The notes under the pieces: generated by a model | Databases searched by the model: none | The model's input: only the letters and a program-made list of their open reading frames with translations | Told to the model about the DNA's origin: nothing | Shown: in pieces, positions 24,424 through 33,541 of the stretch | Layout of the letters: each line of letters begins with the position of its first letter | Numbering within the stretch: the stretch's first letter is position 1 | Made by a program: the position numbers and the translations under genes | Origin: a bacterium | GTDB taxonomy: Bacteria; CLD3; SB21 | DNA length: 43,529 nt | NCBI GenBank assembly: GCA_013360215.1 | Contig: JABWCP010000031.1 | Span: forward strand, 1-43,529 | Reading direction: 5' to 3'

Positions 24424-25719
24424 ATGTTCTTGCCATACCTTTCATTGATTTTGTTTTGCAGTTTTTTTTTGTATCTTTGCGCTCGTAAACCTCCTTTGTC
24501 TATCCTGTTTTTTCTTAGCTTCAAACTCGTTCTTGATTTGGTATTCCAACAATCAGACTCTGATTTTTTTTATGCAATTTCTGCAGTGGTCATATTGTTT
24601 GGAAATGCTATTCTTCTATTTCGCAATGATATACATATCAAAGAACTCCCACTTGGTCGACTCATGCTAATATTAATTACGTTTAACATTCTTTCGGCTA
24701 TTTGGGGCATTGTAAACTCCTATTTTCTTATTTTTGAAATCCCACACTCTCCTATTCGTTTTGGCCAAGTAGTAACGTGGACGGGTAAGATGTTAGGCAT
24801 TTTCATACCATTGTTATCAGGTTTGGCTGCAAAAAAGAGTGATCTAAGTTTAAAACAAATTCTACTAGCATTTGTACTTGGAACAATACCTGTTTGCATT
24901 GTCGGACTTTTTGACATTGGATATCAATTCTTTAAACTGAATGAGGAATCATCGCTAAAATACCATACCACATGGCGCATCAGCGGCGGTTTGTCTGGGC
25001 CGGGCACGTTGGCTATTACCATGCTTCTCGGATCAAGTTTTGCATTATACCTTCTTTTTTTCAACCAATTCAATAAAAGAGTGTATAATCATCTGATGAT
25101 AGTCTATTTGGCTATAGCTTATATAGTCTTAACGTTCACGATGAGCAGAGGTGCATGGATTTCACTTATTTTCTTTTGTTTCATTTTATTGCTTCATTTG
25201 CCGACTATAAAATCAAAATTGATAGCTGCAATGGCTTTGTTGCTTCTGTTCATAAATCCGATTATTTGGGAGCGATTTAACAAAGAGACTAAATACTTAG
25301 CAAACAAGTTCATAACAGATAAAACAACGATTGATGTAACTAAACTAGGTAGCGGTAGAATATGGCTATGGAATGATGCGATTCAACATTATACAAAGCT
25401 AGATCCTGTATCCCAACTTATCGGGTCAGGTGGCTACTACGGATCTCACAATCAATATATTGCGTGGCTATTGAGAAATGGGATTCTTGGCTTATTTATG
25501 TGGTTATTGTTTTTATACCTGATGTATCGCAAAATACTCACAATGAATAAACCTAGTCGAAGTCTCGCCACAGCTTTATTTTTATGCATTTGCTGTGTAG
25601 CAAATATGTTCTCGCAACCTTGGGATAATTTTAATATATCGTTTATATTTTGGTTTTTGATCGGTTTTAATATAATTGTCTCAACAGATAAAGTTAAAAA
25701 TAGAGAAAATTGTCGGTAG
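24424..25719 (+). CDS. O-antigen polymerase/ligase-type membrane protein (Wzy/WaaL superfamily), first copy
   Basis: The 431-residue protein has about ten to eleven membrane helices and the three weak motifs of the O-antigen ligase/polymerase superfamily: WRISGGLSGPGTLA (184-197), TMSRGAWIS (239-247) and a late periplasmic loop with GSGGYYGSHNQYIAWLLRNG (about 337-356), where the histidine before NQY is typical. Such proteins join glycan repeat units or transfer them to a lipid or protein acceptor in the periplasm. Codon use is strongly AT-rich. Which of the two superfamily proteins here polymerises and which ligates is not decidable from sequence. Confidence 0.82.
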   Translation: MFLPYLSLILFCSFFLYLCARKPPLSILFFLSFKLVLDLVFQQSDSDFFYAISAVVILFGNAILLFRNDIHIKELPLGRLMLILITFNILSAIWGIVNSYFLIFEIPHSPIRFGQVVTWTGKMLGIFIPLLSGLAAKKSDLSLKQILLAFVLGTIPVCIVGLFDIGYQFFKLNEESSLKYHTTWRISGGLSGPGTLAITMLLGSSFALYLLFFNQFNKRVYNHLMIVYLAIAYIVLTFTMSRGAWISLIFFCFILLLHLPTIKSKLIAAMALLLLFINPIIWERFNKETKYLANKFITDKTTIDVTKLGSGRIWLWNDAIQHYTKLDPVSQLIGSGGYYGSHNQYIAWLLRNGILGLFMWLLFLYLMYRKILTMNKPSRSLATALFLCICCVANMFSQPWDNFNISFIFWFLIGFNIIVSTDKVKNRENCR

Positions 25720-25738
25720 CCTGAACCTAAAAAAACCG

Positions 25739-25762
25739 GAGAATGACTTAACTGCCATTCTC
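25739..25762 (+). terminator. Hairpin in the longest gap of the central block; possible terminator or attenuator
   Basis: GAGAATG (25739-25745) pairs with CATTCTC (25756-25762) around a 10-base loop, followed by a T-rich stretch (TTACTTTCTTATCTT). The stem is only 7 bp and AT-rich. It lies in an 84-base gap, long for this locus, and may separate two transcription units. Confidence 0.35.
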
Positions 25763-25803
25763 TTACTTTCTTATCTTATTAAACATTGAGAATCTGAAAA
25801 AAA

Positions 25804-26934
25804 ATGAAAATTTGTATAGTTACAACCATTCCAAGTCCATACAGAACTCCACTTTTCAATCGAATAAACTCATTACTTAAAATTCATGGATACGAACTTT
25901 TTGTTGTTTTCTTGGCAAAAGGCTATCAAAGGCGTAAATGGACTTTTGATGCTTCCACGTGGAACTTCCAATATTTTTTTTTGAATGATCCTAAAATAAC
26001 TACAGGCGAGGTTTTTTTTTCATTTGCATTTTCGCTACTAGGGCTGTTATTCAAACTCAATCCAGATATTGTAGTTACAGGTGGCTTTTCGGTTCCGACA
26101 ATATGGAGTACACTGTATTGTCAACTCAATAGGAAAAAATCTCTCATCTGGTCGGGAGAGACGATCGATGAAAATTCAACTCGATCGTATCAATGGATAA
26201 GGACGCTTTTCAGGCGGTTCATGGTTAAGAAGTCAGACGGGTTCATTTCATATGGAAACAAATCAAAAGAATACTTACTTTCAATTGGTGCAAGCGAATC
26301 TGACATACGAATCGCGATCAATACCGTAGATACTCAGTTTTATAGTTTTTATTCCAACGAAAAAAATCCTGATCCAACAGTAAAGAAAATTATATTTGTC
26401 GGTCATCTCGAAAAAAGAAAAGGAATTTTTGAATTAATTGAAGCTTTTAGTATTATACAACGCAAAAAAACAAATTTAGGTTTTAAGTTTGAATTACACA
26501 TCATAGGCGATGGCACCCAAGCCAAAAACTTAGTACAATTTATCGAAACTAAGAAACTGGCCAACATTCGCTTACATGGTTTTCAACAATCCGATTATAT
26601 TCGCTCATTATTTAGATCCATGGATATCCTTGTGTTTCCATCGCTTACTGAACTGTATGGATTGGTGCCCATAGAGGGTATGGCAGCTGGTTTGCCTGTG
26701 CTAGTTTCAAAATATGCTGGCATTTCTGGTGAACTCCACGAATGCAAATACAGTCAAATGCTTTTCGACCCTAAAAATATTCTTGATTTCGCAGACAAAA
26801 TGTATTCAGTGCTAACAGTAACGACTCTATATTTTACACTGAAGATGTTAAGTCGAGAACTTTGCGAAAAAAAATTTAGCATAAAACTCAGTGCAAACTC
26901 TTTTACTAAGGCCTTGGTAGCCATAGATGTTTAG
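25804..26934 (+). CDS. Glycosyltransferase family 4 protein
   Basis: The 376-residue GT-B enzyme starts MKICIVTTIPSPYRTPLF, a common opening for GT4 proteins of capsule loci. The donor-binding domain begins IIFVGHLEKRKGIFELIEAF (196-215) and carries the full E-x7-E pair, E283 and E291, in PSLTELYGLVPIEGMAAG (279-296). HIIGDGT at 232-238 is also typical. Donor and acceptor are not identifiable. It has no close match to the A/B pair in this locus. Its last 8 bases overlap the next gene. Confidence 0.9.
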   Translation: MKICIVTTIPSPYRTPLFNRINSLLKIHGYELFVVFLAKGYQRRKWTFDASTWNFQYFFLNDPKITTGEVFFSFAFSLLGLLFKLNPDIVVTGGFSVPTIWSTLYCQLNRKKSLIWSGETIDENSTRSYQWIRTLFRRFMVKKSDGFISYGNKSKEYLLSIGASESDIRIAINTVDTQFYSFYSNEKNPDPTVKKIIFVGHLEKRKGIFELIEAFSIIQRKKTNLGFKFELHIIGDGTQAKNLVQFIETKKLANIRLHGFQQSDYIRSLFRSMDILVFPSLTELYGLVPIEGMAAGLPVLVSKYAGISGELHECKYSQMLFDPKNILDFADKMYSVLTVTTLYFTLKMLSRELCEKKFSIKLSANSFTKALVAIDV

Positions 26935-28330
26935 AACAATCGTTACCCTTACTGTGATCGCTTCTTTAACGGTAATTGCCGGATTTTTGGCGACTATATC
27001 CCCCTTACTCCCTTTAGCGTTGGGTATTCTCGTTGCCTTGGGTTATCTAATCACAACCAGTATAAAAAAGGCGATATTGGTTTTATTGTTGACAAAGCCA
27101 ATTATAGATGCGACATGGTTATTTAAAATTCCATTCGTGGGTTTAAATGCTTTACAAATAGTTGGTTCTGTTTTCCCAATAATGATATTAATTTATTTAC
27201 TCATTGCGCGCCCTAAATTAGCTAATTCTAAGGCTTTAAGATTATTTAGTATTTTTGTGGTATTGAATACAATGTCATATTTACTTTTTTGTATTAACTC
27301 TTCAAATACAGGCATTGAGGGCGTGTTTTCTTTGATGATAGCATACATCGGTCATTTTCTTCAGTTTTTGAATTCGTTTGCAGCTTTCATAGTATTTCCA
27401 ATTTTATTCAAAACTCCGAAAGAGCAGAAATTTTTTTTTCAAATATTAATACTTTCTTTAATTTTTCCGTTAGTTACTGGTTTAGCCCAAATTTTTGGCT
27501 TTTTTGAAGGTCGCGTCTTGAGAACGACGGGCGATTTACAACGAATTTCAGGTTTATATTATGATAGTTCAAATATGCGCATGTATTCTCTACAAGCGCT
27601 GGCAATTATTTTTATTTATTTTAGTTATTTTTTAAAAACCACAGATAAATATTACAAATCTTCCGTGACCTTCTTACTAATAGCCGTTCCTTTATTTTTG
27701 TTAATTATATATTATGGATATTCAAAAGCAGCCATCTCAATACTTATAATATGGTTGCTTTGCTATATGATACTTAACAACAAAATTCTAATCGGAATTA
27801 TTATTATATTTATATTTGGAATGACGTATTTAACTAATGATACTATTCAAATTGAGATAGAAAAGTTACTTTACAAGGAGATAAAATACACTGAAGGAAC
27901 CCTAAACCCTGAACATGAATACACATTATTAGGCGGTCGAATTGCACGATGGCAGATGTTGATTGATGATTTCTTGAACCGTGACTTAAGTGAACAACTA
28001 ATCGGATTCCGATTTAATGTTGGAATTATTGCGCATAATGATTGGATTCGTATATTGGTTTCTAATGGGGTCATCGGATTGATATCTTTTATAGTTTTTG
28101 TCAGTTATGTGTTTTACAAACTTATTGCAATATATATGATTTATCGTGATGGTTTTTCTACCGGTGCAATTATGATCTTTTTTATGTTTATTATTGATAG
28201 TATAGGGCTTGTACCCCTTTTATATCCCGGTTATTGCTGGTACACTTTTGGAATTTTAAGTTTAGCTTTGAATAGACCAATGCAGAAGAATCTCAATGTG
28301 TCAAGCACATCTTTTAATTCTTTAACTTAA
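26927..28330 (+). CDS. O-antigen polymerase/ligase-type membrane protein, second copy
   Basis: The 467-residue polytopic protein has about twelve hydrophobic helices. RISGLYYDSSNMRMY (about 204-218) resembles the R-x-SG motif of the O-antigen ligase family, GYSKAAISILI stands where SRGA is usual, and a late loop has LGGRIARWQ then IIAHNDWIRILVSNGVIGL (about 364-382) with the conserved histidine-asparagine pair. Only weak similarity to the copy at 24424 is visible. It is the most AT-rich gene seen here: 10 G or C in the 60 bases at 27601-27660. It overlaps the preceding GT4 by 8 bases. Confidence 0.8.
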   Translation: MFRTIVTLTVIASLTVIAGFLATISPLLPLALGILVALGYLITTSIKKAILVLLLTKPIIDATWLFKIPFVGLNALQIVGSVFPIMILIYLLIARPKLANSKALRLFSIFVVLNTMSYLLFCINSSNTGIEGVFSLMIAYIGHFLQFLNSFAAFIVFPILFKTPKEQKFFFQILILSLIFPLVTGLAQIFGFFEGRVLRTTGDLQRISGLYYDSSNMRMYSLQALAIIFIYFSYFLKTTDKYYKSSVTFLLIAVPLFLLIIYYGYSKAAISILIIWLLCYMILNNKILIGIIIIFIFGMTYLTNDTIQIEIEKLLYKEIKYTEGTLNPEHEYTLLGGRIARWQMLIDDFLNRDLSEQLIGFRFNVGIIAHNDWIRILVSNGVIGLISFIVFVSYVFYKLIAIYMIYRDGFSTGAIMIFFMFIIDSIGLVPLLYPGYCWYTFGILSLALNRPMQKNLNVSSTSFNSLT

Positions 28331-28335
28331 TTGAT

Positions 28336-29544
28336 ATGTTTAAAAAATTTATAAAATATTTTAGTTTAGTTACTTTTGGAATAGTACTTTCGGTAGTCAC
28401 TCTCGAATTGCTAGTGCGCCTTGCCGGGGCGAAGCCGCAGACTTACCTTCGTAAATTTTCCCGTTATCATACAATACTGGGGTGGGAAAAAACACCGTTA
28501 ACCGAGGGAAAATTTCGCAAAGGTGACGTTATAATTCATGAAAAAATTAATAGCCGAGGGTTACGCGATTCAGAGTACACTTATGAGAAACCTTCAAACA
28601 CTTTTCGAATTCTTGTTCTCGGTGATTCATTCACCGAAGGTTATGATGTTGAAATCAATGACCTATTTACTGAAATTCTTGAATCAAAACTAAACACTTC
28701 AAGTTTTGATTCATCTTCAATTAGATATGAAGTAATCAATGCAGGAACTGGCGGATATTCAACGGATCAGGAGTTCCTGTATTTCGAAATTGAAGGTATC
28801 AAGTATAAACCGGATATGGTTTTACTCATGGTTTATCCAGCAAACGACATTTTTTACAATCATAAAAGTAAGTACGGGAACTATAATAAACCGTTTTTTC
28901 AAATTAGGAATGATTCACTCATATTAACAAATACTCCGTTACAGGAACCATACCGTCAAGAATCCATTAAAAATCTTTTTAGAGAAATGGCCCTGTATCC
29001 GATCGTTACTCAAATCATTTTGACAAAATACCCTCGAATTTCACAAACATTGTCGCATTTTGGATTTATTTCTGAATCAACACTGGCTGCTACCGCCGCT
29101 AATTTAAACTCTATTTCAGATTCTTCAGCATCATCATTTTCGGTATATAAAAAATATAATAATTTTTTTATGAATACCGCTTGGCAGAAAACTTCGCGCA
29201 TTATTTATGAATTAAATAAGAAATCAAAAGAAATCGGCACGCGATTGGTTATGTTTTATATTCCGGATCGTATTGAAGTTTATGACTCCGATTGGAAAAA
29301 AACCAAAGAAAAATTCTCCCTTGAAGATCATGAATGGAGTCCCGATGTCCCATCGACAATGCTTAAAAAAATTTCAGACACATCCAATATACCTTTACTT
29401 GATTTTCGGCAATATATCTCAAAAAAAGAGTTAGGCGATTCTGTTTTATATAACGGAATACATTGGAATGTATCGGGCAATCGTTTTGCGGCAGAATTCA
29501 TATACGAGGCATTATTTCATGAGAAAGCGACTGTAAAACAATAA
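28336..29544 (+). CDS. SGNH/GDSL hydrolase-like protein, membrane-anchored
   Basis: The 402-residue protein has an N-terminal hydrophobic anchor (about 9-30) and an SGNH domain starting RILVLGDSFTEGYDV (91-105), with nucleophile S98. Block II is in VINAGTGGYSTDQEF and block III has YPANDIF. The catalytic histidine is probably H376 in GIHWNVSG. The aspartate expected just before it is absent (N373-G-I-H). Relatives in polysaccharide loci add or remove acetyl groups on the extracytoplasmic side. The active-site variation leaves open a Ser-His dyad or lost activity. It starts 5 bases after the polymerase-like gene. Confidence 0.8.
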   Translation: MFKKFIKYFSLVTFGIVLSVVTLELLVRLAGAKPQTYLRKFSRYHTILGWEKTPLTEGKFRKGDVIIHEKINSRGLRDSEYTYEKPSNTFRILVLGDSFTEGYDVEINDLFTEILESKLNTSSFDSSSIRYEVINAGTGGYSTDQEFLYFEIEGIKYKPDMVLLMVYPANDIFYNHKSKYGNYNKPFFQIRNDSLILTNTPLQEPYRQESIKNLFREMALYPIVTQIILTKYPRISQTLSHFGFISESTLAATAANLNSISDSSASSFSVYKKYNNFFMNTAWQKTSRIIYELNKKSKEIGTRLVMFYIPDRIEVYDSDWKKTKEKFSLEDHEWSPDVPSTMLKKISDTSNIPLLDFRQYISKKELGDSVLYNGIHWNVSGNRFAAEFIYEALFHEKATVKQ

Positions 29545-29545
29545 T

Positions 29546-30703
29546 ATGCGTATAGGTATTTGCGCTTTAGGCGCTGTTTCACAAGACACAGGCGGACAGA
29601 CCTATTTAAAAAATTTCGCAAAAACGCTCGGCGAAATCAAAACTAATAATGAGTTCGTTTGGTTTTTTTCTAAAGGCGAATCAAAAGTTATTGAATTTCC
29701 AGACAATACTTCAACTAATGTGGTAGTTGAATTACCACTTTCCGCGAGAACTGTTCAACGGTTAGTATGCGAACACATTTTGTTGCCATTGTTTTCCGAT
29801 CATCATCGAGTAGATGTTATGTTTTTTCCTAACAATTACGCATCTATTTTCTACCGAAAGCCTTTTGTCTTGGCAATACGAAGTATGTTGATATACAACA
29901 CAAAATCACACGGCGTAAATCTCATACGCTCATTTTACCGATCTATAATAGCTCCTTTAAGTGCTAAGAAGGCCGCAATCATAATTACCCCTTCTTATCA
30001 TACTAAACTTGAAATCATTAAACACCTCAACATATCAGATAATAACATAGAGGTAATTTCACACGGCATAGACATTCAACTTTTTGGCAGTGAAAAAAAC
30101 TCTGACGCCGCAGATACGCTATGGAAAAAATGGAATATAAAACCTCCTTTTATCCTATATGTTTCAGCTTTATGGAGTTATAAGAACCATGACAAACTGA
30201 TCTTAGCATTTGATAAATACCGAAAATCAAAGAAAACCGATTTCCAACTAGTTTTAATTGGCAAGGGAGCCAGTAGTTTTGAAAGCTACGGAAAATATCT
30301 CAAAGATTTAATAACTGACCTCAAACTATCTGAAGTTGTACGATTCATTGATTTTTTACCGCATCAGGATTTGAAGCATTTTTATCAGTGGGCTAGTGTT
30401 TACGCATTCCCTTCTCAGACAGAAAGTTTTGGAAATTCGATATACGAAGCAATGGCTGCTGGAGCGCCGATCATATGTTCTAATACGCATGGATATGAAA
30501 CAAAAGTAAAAGAAGCCGTCCTATCCGTAAACCCACATGATATAAATTGTTTTGCAGACGCTATTAATGCGGTGATAAACAATAAAAATCTAAGGGCTAA
30601 CTTAATAAAGAACGGTAAAATACAAGCCAATAATATGTCATGGGACAATTGCATCAGAAATACTGTATTAATTATTGAGAAAGCAAATTATGAAAAAAAT
30701 TGA
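29546..30703 (+). CDS. Glycosyltransferase family 4 protein
   Basis: This is a 385-residue GT-B enzyme. [13 protein letters not shown] (16-28) forms the N-terminal nucleotide-sugar/acceptor region, the second domain opens [21 protein letters not shown] (202-222), and the donor-site pair E293 and E301 is intact in [18 protein letters not shown] (289-306). VISHGID at 170-176 is also family-typical and mannosyltransferase-like members share it, but specificity cannot be assigned. It starts one base after the SGNH stop; the following GT2 gene starts inside it. Confidence 0.9.
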   Translation: MRIGICALGAVSQDTGGQTYLKNFAKTLGEIKTNNEFVWFFSKGESKVIEFPDNTSTNVVVELPLSARTVQRLVCEHILLPLFSDHHRVDVMFFPNNYASIFYRKPFVLAIRSMLIYNTKSHGVNLIRSFYRSIIAPLSAKKAAIIITPSYHTKLEIIKHLNISDNNIEVISHGIDIQLFGSEKNSDAADTLWKKWNIKPPFILYVSALWSYKNHDKLILAFDKYRKSKKTDFQLVLIGKGASSFESYGKYLKDLITDLKLSEVVRFIDFLPHQDLKHFYQWASVYAFPSQTESFGNSIYEAMAAGAPIICSNTHGYETKVKEAVLSVNPHDINCFADAINAVINNKNLRANLIKNGKIQANNMSWDNCIRNTVLIIEKANYEKN

Positions 30704-31412
30704 TACAGTAAGCGTTATCATTCCTGTATTTAATGAAGTAAATAGTATTCGATCTATTATTGAAGCCGTACGCAATGCACCATTGACCATAAATGCACAA
30801 ACTTTAATAAAAGAAACTATTATAGTCGATGATTGTTCGACGGATGGCACACGTGATCTGCTAGAAAATGAGCTTCAATCGCTCGTAACTAAAACAATCT
30901 ACCATACTACTAACACGGGAAAAGGGGCCGCCTTAAGAACCGGATTCCAACACGCAAGTGGTGATATCATAATCATACAAGATGCTGATTTAGAATATGA
31001 TCCTAACGAATATATAAAGCTGATAACACCGATAATTGATAATAAAGCTGACGTTGTTTATGGATCGCGTTTTGCCGGATCAGATGCACATAGAGTTTTG
31101 TATTATTGGCATTACTTAGGTAATAAATTTCTAACTACATTATCCAATATGTTCTCTAATCTGAACCTGACTGATATGGAGACATGTTATAAGGTATTTC
31201 GCAGCGAAATCATTAGGAATATCCGCCTAGAACAAAATCGATTTGGCTTTGAACCGGAAGTCACTGCCAAAATCGCAAAAATCAAAGACATTCGCATTTA
31301 TGAAGTGGGCATTTCATATCACGGTCGCACCTATGCAGAAGGAAAAAAAATCAACTGGAAAGACGGTTTTTCAGCCATTTGGTGCATAATAAAATATAAT
31401 CTATTCAAATAA
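30690..31412 (+). CDS. Glycosyltransferase family 2 (dolichol-phosphate mannosyltransferase-like), soluble
   Basis: The 240-residue GT-A enzyme has [10 protein letters not shown] (7-16), [10 protein letters not shown] (45-54), [13 protein letters not shown] (74-86) and the metal-binding DAD (98-100). It ends about 135 residues after the DxD with no membrane helices, as in the short DPM1-like enzymes that load undecaprenyl or dolichol phosphate. [10 protein letters not shown] and [13 protein letters not shown] are typical of that group. The ATG at 30690 has a GAGAAAG site; a TTG at 30675 is an alternative. It overlaps the GT4 gene by 14 bases. Confidence 0.88.
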   Translation: MKKIDTVSVIIPVFNEVNSIRSIIEAVRNAPLTINAQTLIKETIIVDDCSTDGTRDLLENELQSLVTKTIYHTTNTGKGAALRTGFQHASGDIIIIQDADLEYDPNEYIKLITPIIDNKADVVYGSRFAGSDAHRVLYYWHYLGNKFLTTLSNMFSNLNLTDMETCYKVFRSEIIRNIRLEQNRFGFEPEVTAKIAKIKDIRIYEVGISYHGRTYAEGKKINWKDGFSAIWCIIKYNLFK

Positions 31413-31434
31413 GCTTATTTATAAGGATGAAAAC

Positions 31435-31602
31435 ATGGGTATGATGAATAAACTCTCAATATTTGGTCAGCTTTTGCAGTTCTTATGGGAAAAAAAACTG
31501 TGGTGGATGATACCGATGGTTATAGTACTTGTGCTTTTTGGATTACTGCTCGTATTTGCTCAAGGTTCAGGATTGGCGCCGTTTATTTACACATTATTTT
31601 AA
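31435..31602 (+). CDS. DUF5989-like small membrane protein
   Basis: A 55-residue frame starts at ATG 31435 with AGGATG seven bases upstream. It has a short amphipathic start (LSIFGQLLQFLWEKKLWW, residues 7-24), then PMVIVLVLFGLLLVFAQGS as a single membrane helix, and ends APFIYTLF. This pattern (FLW-x-KKLWW, then PMV, then APFIYTLF at the very end) matches my recollection of DUF5989, often found near carbamoyltransferase and SxtJ-like genes in exopolysaccharide loci. Its function is unknown. It ends 7 bases before asnB. Confidence 0.8.
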   Translation: MGMMNKLSIFGQLLQFLWEKKLWWMIPMVIVLVLFGLLLVFAQGSGLAPFIYTLF

Positions 31603-31609
31603 TATCACT

Positions 31610-33505
31610 ATGTGCGGAATTGTTGGCTTTATCAGCGCTGAGAATTTGGATCGTCCATCTCTTTTGAAAGCGATGACGGATGTTATTGCTCATCGCGGAC
31701 CGGATGACGACGGCACTTTTTTTGATAAAAAAGCGGCGCTGGGTTTTCGTCGGTTATCTATTATCGATGTTGCCGGCGGTCACCAACCTCTTTCCAATTC
31801 CGACCAATCTCTTTGGATTGTTTTCAACGGCGAAATATATAATTATAAAGAAGTCCGTATCGAGTTGATTGCTAAAGGGTATTCATTCAAAACCAATTCT
31901 GATACCGAAGTTATCATCCATGCATATCAAGCGTGGGGTTCCCGCTGTCTACAAAAACTGAATGGGATGTTTGCATTTGCGATCTGGGATACACAACGAG
32001 AACGACTCTTTATAGCACGTGACAGATTAGGCGTAAAACCTTTGTACTATTGGCATTCGGGTTCGCAATTTGTATTTGGCTCGGAAATAAAATCACTTTT
32101 AAAGTTTCCCGATGCACCCCGTCAAGTAGATCCTGAGGCTATCAACGCCTACATGTCATTCCTATGGATACCAGATCCGCATACTGGTTTTAAGAACATT
32201 TATAAACTTCCCCCAGGGCATTTTGCCGTTTTGGAAAATTCTACATTGCGTACAGAATGTTATTGGGATCTTACATTTGATCCTCAGCCGAATATATCCG
32301 ACGCACAATGGTACGATGAAATCCGGCATCATTTGGCACGTTCTGTCAAAGATCGCTTGATCAGCGAAGTACCACTTGGCGCTTTTCTCAGCGGTGGTAT
32401 TGATTCGACTGCAATTGTAGCTATGATGGCACGCATGACTGACAAAAAAATCAGCACGTATACTATCGGATTTCCTCCCGAGGATATGAAAGACGATGTT
32501 ATAGGAAGCGACTTGGAATTTGCCCGATTAGCTTCTCAAAAATTCCCTATCGATTATCATGAGATCATTGTTCGTCCCGATGTGGCTGATCTGCTCCCAA
32601 AACTGGTTTGGCACATGGATGAACCGCTTGCAGATCCTGCAGCTATTACCACATACCTCGTATGCAAAGCATCACGCGAAACCTTGACGGTCTTACTCAG
32701 CGGAGTGGGAGGAGATGAGGTATTCGGCGGGTATCCGCGATACCTTGCAGCGCACATGGCTTCGTGGTATGAATACATTCCCGGTTTTATGCGCAAAGGG
32801 ATCATTTCACCTTTGATTCAAACGCTACCCGGCGCACAGTCCGCGTTATTTCGTAATCTCAAGAAATTTGACCGTTCTTCGACGTTGCCATTTAGAGAGC
32901 GTTATATGGGGTACCGTACGTATTTTTCTGAAGAAGAAAAGAAATCATTATACACCCACGACTTTCAGAGTACACTCCAACATGCACAGGCTGATCCTAT
33001 GCACGAACATGCTATGTACTTCGACCGAATGACTCACGGCGATGCGTTGGCACAAATGATGTATGTGGATATTAAAACATTTTTACCCTGCCTCAACCTC
33101 ATGTATACCGATAAAATGAGTATGGCCACTTCCATTGAGGTTCGCGAGCCTTTTCTTGATTATAAATTGATCGAAATGCTTGGCCGGATGCCTTCACGCC
33201 TCAAACTTAATGGCACCACTCGCAAATATGCGTTCAAAAAATCGATGGAGGGAATAGTTCCCAAAGAAATTATTTGGCGAAAAAAAGCCGGTTTCGGCGC
33301 ACCTATTCGCTCGTGGCTATCCAAAGATTTGAAACCCATGCTAGATGATGCGCTGTCTGAAAGACAAATCGCAAAGCGCCAGCTTTTTAATCCTAAAGCT
33401 ATTTCATGTCTTCGTGAAGAAGAAGAATCCGGAAAAAATTATAATAGCAATCAATTATGGCAGCTCTTGTGTTTGGAGCTTTGGTATCGTCAATTCATCG
33501 ATTAA
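31610..33505 (+). CDS. asnB: Asparagine synthase (glutamine-hydrolysing) / AsnB-type amidotransferase
   Basis: In this 631-residue enzyme the class-II glutaminase domain starts MCGIVGF with C2 as nucleophile, R49-LSIID (49-54) and NGEIYNY (73-79). The synthetase domain has the ATP pyrophosphatase motif SGGIDST (261-267) followed by GVGGDEVFGGYPRY. I chose the ATG at 31610 because cysteine must be residue 2. Free asparagine synthesis is possible, but in polysaccharide loci AsnB-like enzymes (WbpS/WbmE type) amidate uronic acids; context favours glycan amidation (inference). GC content is visibly higher from here on than in the genes just upstream. Confidence 0.9.
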   Translation: MCGIVGFISAENLDRPSLLKAMTDVIAHRGPDDDGTFFDKKAALGFRRLSIIDVAGGHQPLSNSDQSLWIVFNGEIYNYKEVRIELIAKGYSFKTNSDTEVIIHAYQAWGSRCLQKLNGMFAFAIWDTQRERLFIARDRLGVKPLYYWHSGSQFVFGSEIKSLLKFPDAPRQVDPEAINAYMSFLWIPDPHTGFKNIYKLPPGHFAVLENSTLRTECYWDLTFDPQPNISDAQWYDEIRHHLARSVKDRLISEVPLGAFLSGGIDSTAIVAMMARMTDKKISTYTIGFPPEDMKDDVIGSDLEFARLASQKFPIDYHEIIVRPDVADLLPKLVWHMDEPLADPAAITTYLVCKASRETLTVLLSGVGGDEVFGGYPRYLAAHMASWYEYIPGFMRKGIISPLIQTLPGAQSALFRNLKKFDRSSTLPFRERYMGYRTYFSEEEKKSLYTHDFQSTLQHAQADPMHEHAMYFDRMTHGDALAQMMYVDIKTFLPCLNLMYTDKMSMATSIEVREPFLDYKLIEMLGRMPSRLKLNGTTRKYAFKKSMEGIVPKEIIWRKKAGFGAPIRSWLSKDLKPMLDDALSERQIAKRQLFNPKAISCLREEEESGKNYNSNQLWQLLCLELWYRQFID

Positions 33506-33541
33506 TATACTAATAACAATTAAAAATATTGGATTCTCCTC

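Noticed and set aside
25711-25724. Sequence resembling an ops/JUMPstart element (CGGTAGC core) near the end of the first polymerase-like gene
   Set aside because: It matches the 12-base consensus only imperfectly, overlaps a stop codon and lies in the middle of the locus; a match of this quality is expected by chance in 43 kb.
31529-31609. Extended N-terminus for the AsnB protein
   Set aside because: The glutaminase nucleophile must be residue 2 after the start (MCG at 31610), and the extension overlaps the DUF5989-like gene in another frame.
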